This document shows positions 15,757 to 23,458 of a stretch of 29,807 nucleotides of DNA, one piece after another. The stretch's first letter is position 1. Every line of letters begins with the position of its first letter. This DNA is from CAZFUY01 sp964522445 (lineage in GTDB: Bacteria > Pseudomonadota > Gammaproteobacteria > SZUA-229): positions 1 to 29,807 of the forward strand of contig CAZFUY010000021.1 in NCBI GenBank assembly GCA_964522445.1, read 5' to 3'. A program made the position numbers and the translations under genes. The notes beneath the pieces were generated by a model, which was not told where the DNA came from, ran no database searches, and worked only from the letters and a program-made list of their open reading frames with translations.

Positions 15757-17501
15757 ATAAAACAGTTCCGGCATCAGAAGAAAAAATCCAGGATATTGGA
15801 TCTGCACTAAAAGCCAAAAAGAAAAGGCTGGGTGAAGAGTTAATCGCTCAGGGAATTATCACGGATGATCAGGTTAAAATTGCACTAAAAGAACAAAAGA
15901 AAACGGGCAAGCCATTGGGTGAAGCATTAATAGCGCTTGGTTTTGTCACTGAATCTGTTTTACGTGATTCTTTAAGTGAAATGCTGGGCAGAGAAAGCGT
16001 TAATCTTGCTACAGTTGTTCCCGATGATAGAGCTATTAATGCTATACCCAAGGAACTGTCTACTCGGTTTAATATTATTCCCATCGCATTTAAACAGGAA
16101 GAAAATACATTATCTGTTGCAATGACAGATATATATAACCTTGTTGTGCTGGATCGTATACGAGCTATTGTCGGTAATCGCACAGAAATTATTCCACTGC
16201 TTGCTGCGGAAAGTGAAATCAGCGATGCCATTGATCAGTTTTATGGCTATGAACTTTCAGTTGATGGCATCTTACATGAAATAGAAACAGGTGAAGTTGA
16301 TTTTGAAAGTCTCAATACGGAAGGAGATGAATACAGCCAGCCTCTTGTTCGGCTGGTGGATGCGATTTTAGCCGATGCAGTAAAACAGGGTGCGTCAGAT
16401 ATTCACTTTGAACCTGAAGAAGGATTTCTAAGATTACGTTATAGAATTGATGGTGTTTTACGGCAAGTTCGAAGCCTGCATAAAGATTATTGGTCAGCGA
16501 TTGTTGTGCGTTTAAAAGTTATGTCGAATATGAATATAGCTGAAACACGCGCACCACAGGATGGACGCATTAGTTTGAATATCCGAGGCCACTGTATTGA
16601 CTTTCGTGTCTCAGCTCAGCCAACAACACATGGTGAAAATGTTGTATTACGTGTGCTGGACAGAGCAAAAGGTATAGTGCCAATCGAAAAACTGGGCTTA
16701 CATGATAATGCGCTCGAACAGCTAAAATTAATTATGGCGCGCCCCGAAGGTATTGTTTTAGTTACAGGCCCAACCGGTAGCGGTAAAACAACCACGCTTT
16801 ATTCGATGCTTAATTATGTAAAGTCTGAACAGGTCAATATCATGACTCTGGAAGACCCAGTTGAATACCCTATGGATCTGGTTCGCCAGACATCAATTAA
16901 TGAAGTAAGCCGCATGGATTTTGCTAATGGTATTCGATCACTCATGCGCCAGGATCCCGATATAATTCTGGTGGGTGAAATTCGAGATGCAGATACAGCT
17001 GAAATGGCATTTCGTGCAGCCATGACAGGGCATCAGGTTCTTTCAACGTTGCATACTAATTCCGCTATAGGTTCAATTCCAAGATTATTAGATATTGGCG
17101 TACACCCGGATATTATGACGGGTAATATTATTGGCATATTAGGGCAGCGTCTCGTCAGGCGGTTATGTAAAAAATGTAAAACATCACACATAGCTGAAGA
17201 TATCGAAAAGAAACTTCTGCATCATAAGCAGGATGAAGAGCTAACTTTATATGATGCAAATGGTTGTGACTCATGTGATAACACAGGTTATAAAGGACGC
17301 ATAGCAATAATGGAAGTACTGCGTTTTGATGCAGAGATTGATGAAATGATTGCTGAAAGAGTAACCCAGGGAAAAATAAAAAAATATTTAAAAGAAATAG
17401 GGTTTCAATCGCTTGCTGATGATGCGGCAAGACGCGTTATAGAAGGTTACACAACTCTGGATGAAGTAAGTCGGGTTGTTGATCTCACAGACCGGTTATA
17501 A
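15753..17501 (+). CDS. mshE: Pilus extension ATPase MshE (GspE/PilB family) with MshEN domain
   Basis: The cytoplasmic hexameric ATPase that powers pilus assembly. The N-terminal MshEN domain (about 24-80) contains the two repeated half-motifs RLGEELIAQGIITDDQV and LGEALIALGFVTESVL, spaced as in MshE proteins that bind c-di-GMP. Next come the second N-terminal domain and the ATPase core: Walker A GPTGSGKT (339-346), the Asp box LEDPVEYP, Walker B IILVGEIRD (404-412) and the His box STLHTN. A tetracysteine zinc site follows, CKKC (472-475) and CDSC (505-508). The 582-aa length is normal. It overlaps mshN by four bases and is followed two bases later by mshG. Confidence 0.95.
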   Translation: MNKTVPASEEKIQDIGSALKAKKKRLGEELIAQGIITDDQVKIALKEQKKTGKPLGEALIALGFVTESVLRDSLSEMLGRESVNLATVVPDDRAINAIPKELSTRFNIIPIAFKQEENTLSVAMTDIYNLVVLDRIRAIVGNRTEIIPLLAAESEISDAIDQFYGYELSVDGILHEIETGEVDFESLNTEGDEYSQPLVRLVDAILADAVKQGASDIHFEPEEGFLRLRYRIDGVLRQVRSLHKDYWSAIVVRLKVMSNMNIAETRAPQDGRISLNIRGHCIDFRVSAQPTTHGENVVLRVLDRAKGIVPIEKLGLHDNALEQLKLIMARPEGIVLVTGPTGSGKTTTLYSMLNYVKSEQVNIMTLEDPVEYPMDLVRQTSINEVSRMDFANGIRSLMRQDPDIILVGEIRDADTAEMAFRAAMTGHQVLSTLHTNSAIGSIPRLLDIGVHPDIMTGNIIGILGQRLVRRLCKKCKTSHIAEDIEKKLLHHKQDEELTLYDANGCDSCDNTGYKGRIAIMEVLRFDAEIDEMIAERVTQGKIKKYLKEIGFQSLADDAARRVIEGYTTLDEVSRVVDLTDRL

Positions 17502-17503
17502 CA

Positions 17504-18712
17504 ATGAGCTTAATGTACAAATATAAAGCGATTGATGCCTTAGGTAAAATAAAAACAGATCGTATAGAAGCTGATAATTTATTAGATCTTGAGCAGCGCC
17601 TTAGAGGTATGGGACTTGATCTAATTAATTTTAAAGAAAGTAAAGACAGTATATTTACTTTTAAAAGCAAAAAAATATCTCGCAAAGAATTAATTAACTT
17701 CTCATTTCAAATGCAACAACTTACAAAGTCAGGTGTATCGATACTTGATGGTTTAAAAGATCTTAAAGATACCGTTGAACCGGGAAGAATGCAGGAAGTG
17801 CTGGCTGGTATTGTTGATGAAATAGAAGGTGGAAAAACATTTTCACAGGCACTAAGTGAGTTTCCTGAAATATTTGATACAGTTTATGTCACGCTGGTAA
17901 AAGTAGGTGAAGAAAGCGGCAGAATTTCAGAAGTGCTACATGATATGGCAGAAACACTAAAATGGCATGATGAGCTGATAGCGCATACACAGAAAATAAT
18001 GATTTATCCTGCAATTGTTACAATAGTCGTTATTGCAGTTGTGTCGTTTTTAATGATTTATTTAATACCCCAGTTAGTGCCTTTTCTTGAAGATATTGGT
18101 GGAGAAATTCCACTTCACACCCGGGCACTTATTAATACATCCTGGTTTATAGGAACATACTGGTATTTAGTATTTGGACTACCCATCACTATTATTATAG
18201 TAATAAAACAAATGGCGAGAAGAAATCCATCATTTAGATATAAGCTTGATAAATTTAAATTAAGAATTTATATTTTAGGGCCTCTTATACTGAAAACAAA
18301 TCTAGCAAGGTTTGCCAACTATTTTGCCATGATGTATGCATCAGGTTTAACTGTGCTTGATGCGCTAAAAATTAGTGAATTGCTGGTTGATAATGCGGTG
18401 CTATCAAAAGCTGTAATGGATGCAAGAAAAATGATAGCAGATGGTGGAGTAATAAGTCAGAGTTTTAAAGAAACAAATATATATCCACCACTGGTTATAA
18501 GAATGTTAAAAGTAGGAGAAAATACCGGCGCACTGGATGAGTCACTTTTAAATATTAGTTATTTTTATAATAGAGAAGTTAAAGAAACTGTAGATAAAAT
18601 GGAATCGGCTATCACGCCACTTATAACCATAGTGCTAGGCGGCATAATGATGTGGATTATGTCAGCAGTATTAGGCCCTGTTTATGATTCACTAACAAAG
18701 ATTCAGTTTTAG
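17504..18712 (+). CDS. mshG: Inner-membrane platform protein MshG (PilC/GspF family)
   Basis: A polytopic inner-membrane protein that couples the ATPase to pilin polymerisation. It has the duplicated T2SSF domain: the first begins near FSFQMQQLTKSGVSILDGL (about 66-84) and the second near FANYFAMMYASGLTVLDALK (about 271-290). Membrane segments fall at about 168-190, 218-236 and 368-392, as expected. The KVGEESGRISEVL and KVGENTGALDESLL repeats confirm the two halves. The 402-aa length is normal. The ATG lies two bases after the mshE stop, implying tight co-expression. Confidence 0.94.
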   Translation: MSLMYKYKAIDALGKIKTDRIEADNLLDLEQRLRGMGLDLINFKESKDSIFTFKSKKISRKELINFSFQMQQLTKSGVSILDGLKDLKDTVEPGRMQEVLAGIVDEIEGGKTFSQALSEFPEIFDTVYVTLVKVGEESGRISEVLHDMAETLKWHDELIAHTQKIMIYPAIVTIVVIAVVSFLMIYLIPQLVPFLEDIGGEIPLHTRALINTSWFIGTYWYLVFGLPITIIIVIKQMARRNPSFRYKLDKFKLRIYILGPLILKTNLARFANYFAMMYASGLTVLDALKISELLVDNAVLSKAVMDARKMIADGGVISQSFKETNIYPPLVIRMLKVGENTGALDESLLNISYFYNREVKETVDKMESAITPLITIVLGGIMMWIMSAVLGPVYDSLTKIQF

Positions 18713-18719
18713 GATTAAT

Positions 18720-20294
18720 GTGAAAAGAGTATTTTACTATTCAGGCTATCGATTAACTGTTTTCCAGTGGCAGGGAAACAGTTACCTGGGCAGTGTCAGC
18801 TTTATTCCTGATGAAGAAGGGATTGATAACTTTAAAAAATATCTTTTAGAAACAGATAATATACCTGCAAGAATGATGGTAGATATTATTGAAGAAGATT
18901 ATAAAAAAGAAATTATTCCACATGTAAATCCACAGGATAGAAAAGCAATAATTAAGCGCACAATAGAGAGGCAATATAGACATAGTAAAGACTACATATA
19001 TTATAGATTAATTGGCAGAGAGGATGGTGCTCGTAAGGAAGATAAAGTACTTTGTAGCGTACTAACAAATCCAGGTATGTTAGAGCCCTGGTTTAAAGTA
19101 ATAGAAGAAACTAAAACAGCCATTGTTGGTATCTGGTCTGTGCCAATAATAAGTGAGTTGTTAATAAAAGACCTTAATATAGAAGACAGAAATTTAATAC
19201 TGGTTTCACAACAGGTTCCTAGTGTTATTAGATTAAGTTATTTTAAAAATGGCAAGTTTGAAATAAGCCGAACGGCAAGAGTGAGTACAGATGATACGCC
19301 ATTAGGTTTGTCTATTGCCATGGAAACAGAGCAGACATTAAGTTACCTAACAAATCAACGCTATATAGGGTTTGACGAGACAGTAACAATTAATGTCATA
19401 ATTGGTGAAAAAAATATAGAAACTGTGAAAAGTCTTTGTGTGGATACGCCGCTTAGAACCTATGAATATCAAAGTCTGGAAGATATACAGAAAGAGATTG
19501 GTTGTGGTGGATTAACCATTGATAATTGTGGCGGTATATATTCATATATATGTAAAAAACAGATTATTCCTAAAGGTCATTATGGCTCAGCATCTTTATT
19601 TAAATATTACTATCAACAGCTGACATCAAACGCATTGTATGCAGTAGGTATTTTTCTAATTCTTGTTTCTATATTTGTTCTTTTATCTTTTGTTTCGGAG
19701 ACTCAGATAATGAGTAAGGAAACAAAGCTATTAAAACAACAGGCTCTGGTAATGGAAAATAACTATAGTAGAGAGTTGCTTGAGCTAGAGCCCGTTTTAG
19801 AAAAAACAGAAGCAATGAAATCATCTGTATTACTGCATGATAAAATAAAGAAGGAAAAAGAAATATCACTACAGAACTTTATGACGGATATAAGTAGAGT
19901 GTTTACCCTGTCTGGTATGAATGATACAGAAATAACAGAAATAGAATGGCGGAGTACTCAGTCAAATGATATTAAACAGGCATCAAGTCGACAAATAAAA
20001 GAAGTTAGTTATGGATCAGCAGATGAAATAAAACAATTCGCTATAATTAGAGGCTTTATAAGAGTATCTAAAAGCAGTCTGAAAGAATCAATAAATAAAG
20101 TAAAATCAATTACTGATGCATTAAATGCAAATAAACAGATAGAGAAAGTAGAAGTTGTACAAATGCCACTGGATATAAGATCAAAAGCCAGTGTGGAAAA
20201 TGAAGGTGGTAGACAACAGGGTGATGTTATAGCTGCTGATGCAGAAAAGGGAAAATTTGAAATTCATATCATAATGAAGGGACGACAAATTTAA
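18720..20294 (+). CDS. MshI-like assembly protein (PilM-like domain joined to PilN-like membrane segment)
   Basis: An assembly-platform protein of about 524 aa. The first 290 residues look like a cytoplasmic PilM/GspL-type actin-like fold, although the ATPase motifs are not obvious. A single membrane segment (about 304-325, NALYAVGIFLILVSIFVLL) is followed by a coiled coil and a periplasmic domain. This is the layout of GspL or of a PilM-PilN fusion, and it corresponds to MshI, often shorter in classical MSHA loci. It starts with GTG at 18720, with AGGA five bases before; an overlapping ATG two bases upstream hits a stop at once. It overlaps the next gene (TAATG). AGA and ATA codons are conspicuous. 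Assignment rests on layout and position more than motifs. Confidence 0.65.
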   Translation: MKRVFYYSGYRLTVFQWQGNSYLGSVSFIPDEEGIDNFKKYLLETDNIPARMMVDIIEEDYKKEIIPHVNPQDRKAIIKRTIERQYRHSKDYIYYRLIGREDGARKEDKVLCSVLTNPGMLEPWFKVIEETKTAIVGIWSVPIISELLIKDLNIEDRNLILVSQQVPSVIRLSYFKNGKFEISRTARVSTDDTPLGLSIAMETEQTLSYLTNQRYIGFDETVTINVIIGEKNIETVKSLCVDTPLRTYEYQSLEDIQKEIGCGGLTIDNCGGIYSYICKKQIIPKGHYGSASLFKYYYQQLTSNALYAVGIFLILVSIFVLLSFVSETQIMSKETKLLKQQALVMENNYSRELLELEPVLEKTEAMKSSVLLHDKIKKEKEISLQNFMTDISRVFTLSGMNDTEITEIEWRSTQSNDIKQASSRQIKEVSYGSADEIKQFAIIRGFIRVSKSSLKESINKVKSITDALNANKQIEKVEVVQMPLDIRSKASVENEGGRQQGDVIAADAEKGKFEIHIIMKGRQI

Positions 20295-20926
20295 TGAAGA
20301 GTATGCTAAAAAACTTACAAAAAGAAATAGCCTTTTTTTTAGTGACGCTTGTTATCTCATCAACCATTATTATTGTGTCTATTATGTACAGAGAAAGTGC
20401 AATAGAAGAAAAACAAATAGCAGCCAATGAATTATCAGAGGCAAAAGAAAAATATTATCTTGCAATTGATCGAAAGAAATTACTTATAGAGTTTGAGAAT
20501 AAATATAAAAAACTTGAGAAAACAGGAATCGTTGGTGATGAACGTAGATTGAGCTGGATAGACACCATAGAAAAAACAACCCAGCTAAAAAAAATACCCT
20601 ATGTGAGATATAAAATTAATAAACAAATAAAATCAACACAAAATGAACTGGCAGGTAGTTTTCCAGGTGTTGATGTATTTCAGTCAGAAATGTTGCTTGA
20701 TATGCAGTTATTACATGAAGGTGACTTATACACCATGATCAATCAGCTGGATGAAAAAGCAGAGGGCTTATTTGATATAAGAAATTGTATTTTTAGTAGA
20801 GTCCAGCGTATACAGGAATCTATTTTAGAATCAAAGACAGATAAAAATTTCACCACAAAATGTAAATTAATCTGGTATACCATAAAGCCAAAATTAGCAC
20901 CTAGTTTAGTAAGCCAGATGGATTAA
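20294..20926 (+). CDS. MshJ/PilO-like bitopic protein
   Basis: A 210-aa inner-membrane protein with a short cytoplasmic N-terminus, one membrane segment (about 13-31), a coiled-coil stretch (about 35-70) and a small periplasmic domain with two cysteines near the C-terminus (RNCIFSR and TTKCKLIW) that could form a disulfide. The layout and position after the MshI-like gene match MshJ, PilO or GspM, which form the alignment complex between platform and secretin. Sequence similarity cannot be judged by eye, so this is a positional assignment. It overlaps its upstream neighbour by one base, and the next gene begins two bases after its stop. Confidence 0.6.
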   Translation: MKSMLKNLQKEIAFFLVTLVISSTIIIVSIMYRESAIEEKQIAANELSEAKEKYYLAIDRKKLLIEFENKYKKLEKTGIVGDERRLSWIDTIEKTTQLKKIPYVRYKINKQIKSTQNELAGSFPGVDVFQSEMLLDMQLLHEGDLYTMINQLDEKAEGLFDIRNCIFSRVQRIQESILESKTDKNFTTKCKLIWYTIKPKLAPSLVSQMD

Positions 20927-20928
20927 GA

Positions 20929-21447
20929 ATGAGTATACAACATTTTATAAGCTTACTTATTTTAGCTATTAGTAGTAGTCAAATACTTATGGCAGAGGAG
21001 TTAGATAGTGTTAGTAAACTAAAAACACTATTTACCACGCAACAGGAACGTAGACAGTTGGATAAATTACGTACAACAGGTGTATTTGAAACTGAACAGG
21101 GAAATTCATCCGCTTCAGTTATGCGATTTGAACCCTTAAAAGTCGAGGTTAAGGGTGTCGTATTTAGAGAAAAAGGCAAGCCAGTTGTGTGGGTAAATAA
21201 AGGCAATACACTAGAATCAAATAAAATTGATAATGATATTCATGTTAGAACAAAATATGTAAAAATAAAAAATCTTAAAGTACCTGTTAAGGTAAATAAT
21301 AGAAGTTTAAGAATAAAACCAGGGCAGGTATGGGTGGAGACAGATACTAAGGTTAAGGACAAATATCAGATAAAAGAGCCTAAATCTAAGACTAAAGAAG
21401 ATGTTGTTGCTGAAGTACAGGTAGATAATAAAAAGGTGAGCAAGTAA
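20929..21447 (+). CDS. MshK/PilP-like periplasmic protein
   Basis: A 172-aa exported protein with a signal peptide (about 1-22, ending ILMAEE). The middle carries a short beta segment, VEVKGVVFREKGKPVVWVNKG (about 67-87), resembling the homology-region fold of PilP, GspC and MshK, which binds the periplasmic N-domains of the secretin. The C-terminal third is Lys-rich and likely disordered. It follows the MshJ-like gene by two bases, matching the I-J-K order of classical MSHA operons, although here the I-J-K trio comes after mshG. Signal peptide and location are seen; the function is inferred from position and the beta segment. Confidence 0.6.
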   Translation: MSIQHFISLLILAISSSQILMAEELDSVSKLKTLFTTQQERRQLDKLRTTGVFETEQGNSSASVMRFEPLKVEVKGVVFREKGKPVVWVNKGNTLESNKIDNDIHVRTKYVKIKNLKVPVKVNNRSLRIKPGQVWVETDTKVKDKYQIKEPKSKTKEDVVAEVQVDNKKVSK

Positions 21448-21465
21448 TTTATTTAGTTGAATTTT

Positions 21466-22746
21466 ATGTTTAAAAGAAAACAACAGGGTGTGGCTTTAAT
21501 TGTTTTTGTAATGTTATTAATGATTACAGCTGCGAGCCTTTTTATCCTTAATTCAAAAAAAGTTGTCAAGCCAAAATTAAAAGCAAGTTTAGATACTCAG
21601 TTGGCGCTGTCTCAGGCAAAAGATGCGTTAATAACTTTCAGCTTAGGATATTTTTATAAAACATCATCTTCTTTGCAAGTTTTAGGAAGGCTACCATTTC
21701 CTGATAGAAATGATGATGCGCCAGATTACTATGATGGTGAAAGTGATTGTTTTTCTGGGGCTGTAGGATCAAATCTTTTAATTGGAAAATTTCCATGGAG
21801 AAGAGAGGGGAGTCCATGTTTGGAATTCGAAATAAATACAGATGTAAAGGATTCTAGTGGAGAAAGATTATGGTATGCCGTCTCTAGAAATATGATAAAA
21901 AATAGTGTGAACACAGTTTTTACACCTGATACATTAAATATAAATACAAACTGGATTACAGTTTATGACCAATCAGGAAATACGCTATCTGATAGAGTTG
22001 CATTTGTTTTATTAGCACCAGGAAAAGCTATAAATGGACAAACTCGTACGGCAACTTCGCCTGCAATACGTTACCTGGATTCTTTTGACGTTCCTGGGGT
22101 TGGTGTTGTTAATAATCATGATACGGTTCTAGATTTTGTTGTGGCGGATGAGTCTGATACATTTAATGATAAATTGGTGTATGTGACCATTGATCAATTA
22201 ATGCCTCTTATTGAGAAAAGAGTATTAAGTGAATTTAGAACATTGCTACAAAATCATCAGACAAACAATGGAGCGTATCCATGGCCAGCTTTATTAGGTG
22301 ACCAGACTAATAATTGTGATAACACACGGACAAGTGGGTTTATATCTATAGATCCGGTTCCAATCCCAGATCCACTTCCATGTCCAAATAATGAGACTTT
22401 AACAATACCTGGAATACAGAATTATTTACATCAATGGTTACCCTTTATTTATTATGCTGTCAGGAGTGATTGTGTCGCTACTAATACGACTGGTTGTGGT
22501 AATCAAATTAATGGAAATGAATTAAGTTTAGATGGCGTAAATAACAAAGATGTTATTTTAATATCCACAGGCAGGGCAATAACAACACTTACAACGATGA
22601 CACCGCCATATAACCAGGATAGATCGGCTGCTGTTCCTCCTGCACATAATCGTCGTGAGTATCTGGATGATCAGGATAATATTGATCAGAATTATGTTAT
22701 GCCTACTTTATCTATAAATAATAATGATCAAATAACGACACTTTAG
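21466..22746 (+). CDS. PilX-like pseudopilin with duplicated C-terminal domain
   Basis: A large (about 426 aa) pilin-like protein. The N-terminus KRKQQG/VALIVFVMLLMITAAS is a short basic leader followed by a hydrophobic helix without the classic FTLIE, as in PilX or GspK-type subunits. The rest contains two similar units. Unit A (about 74-247) has GRLPFPD, a Cys, LWYAVS, FVLLAPGKAI and RYLD. Unit B (about 270-406) has GAYPWP, a Cys, IYYAVRSDC, VILISTGRAI and EYLD. Unit A also matches the adjacent minor pilin (RLPCPD, IIYSV, VVLVSIGQ). I chose the ATG at 21466; a TTG at 21457 would add three residues. It is likely a minor pilin at the fibre tip. Codon use is AT-rich like its neighbours. Confidence 0.72.
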   Translation: MFKRKQQGVALIVFVMLLMITAASLFILNSKKVVKPKLKASLDTQLALSQAKDALITFSLGYFYKTSSSLQVLGRLPFPDRNDDAPDYYDGESDCFSGAVGSNLLIGKFPWRREGSPCLEFEINTDVKDSSGERLWYAVSRNMIKNSVNTVFTPDTLNINTNWITVYDQSGNTLSDRVAFVLLAPGKAINGQTRTATSPAIRYLDSFDVPGVGVVNNHDTVLDFVVADESDTFNDKLVYVTIDQLMPLIEKRVLSEFRTLLQNHQTNNGAYPWPALLGDQTNNCDNTRTSGFISIDPVPIPDPLPCPNNETLTIPGIQNYLHQWLPFIYYAVRSDCVATNTTGCGNQINGNELSLDGVNNKDVILISTGRAITTLTTMTPPYNQDRSAAVPPAHNRREYLDDQDNIDQNYVMPTLSINNNDQITTL

Positions 22747-22756
22747 TTGCCATGAT

Positions 22757-23443
22757 ATGTTTATGAAAAAAATTAAAGGTTTTACATTAATTGAAGTAGC
22801 AATAGTGTTACTAATTATTACATTAGCACTAGGTAGCTTATTGGGGCCTGTAAGCACTCAGTTGAAAGAAGCGAAAATTAAAGAAACTGAAGCCCAGTTA
22901 CAGGAAATAAAACAGGCCATTTTAGCATTTGCCATTGTTAATAATAGATTGCCATGCCCTGATACAAGCACTCCTAGAAATGGCCTGGAAAATAACTGTG
23001 CTGCGCCAACAGCAACAGGTGCTGTACCATCGGTTGCATTAGGTTTAACTCGGCGTATCGATTCATGGGGAAGTGAAATAATATATAGCGTTACAGCTAA
23101 TTTTGCTGATGCATTACCTGCTGGGGCAGGAACAGGATGTGCAACAGCTAATCAAAATGTTTCATTTGAAATTTGTTCTCAGGGAAATCTATTTGTTTTT
23201 CTAGAGTCAGCATTAGCTACACCAGTAGCCAATAATTTACCTGTAGTTCTAGTATCAATTGGACAAAGAAAAAGTGCGGCAGATACTTCTGCAGAAGAAA
23301 ATGAAAATAATGATGGCGATGAAAACTTTGTGGAAAGAGAATATGGCAACCCTGGTGACAATATACCGTTTAATGATATTGTTGTCTGGCTTTCTGCTTC
23401 AGAATTAGTTAGTACAATGGTTAAAGCAGGAAGGTTACCTTAA
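22757..23443 (+). CDS. Type IV minor prepilin
   Basis: A 228-aa prepilin with a classical class III signal: leader MFMKKIKG and then FTLIEVAIVLLIITLALGSL, with the +5 Glu needed for methylation and assembly. A globular domain follows, with RLPCPD (about 58-63), further cysteines that may form disulfides (NNCA, TGCA, FEICS), and VVLVSIGQ. An ATG at 22763 (MKKIKG) is an equally good start. It is the last gene of the rightward pilus operon, 10 bases after the PilX-like gene, and is probably a minor pilin or priming subunit. A prepilin peptidase must be supplied from elsewhere. Confidence 0.85.
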   Translation: MFMKKIKGFTLIEVAIVLLIITLALGSLLGPVSTQLKEAKIKETEAQLQEIKQAILAFAIVNNRLPCPDTSTPRNGLENNCAAPTATGAVPSVALGLTRRIDSWGSEIIYSVTANFADALPAGAGTGCATANQNVSFEICSQGNLFVFLESALATPVANNLPVVLVSIGQRKSAADTSAEENENNDGDENFVEREYGNPGDNIPFNDIVVWLSASELVSTMVKAGRLP

Positions 23444-23458
23444 CTTCTATTATTCATG

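Noticed and set aside
21012..21022. TTAGTAAACTA, a partial match to the ArsR operator
   Set aside because: It lies inside the MshK-like coding sequence, is shorter than the paired copies and is not near a promoter.
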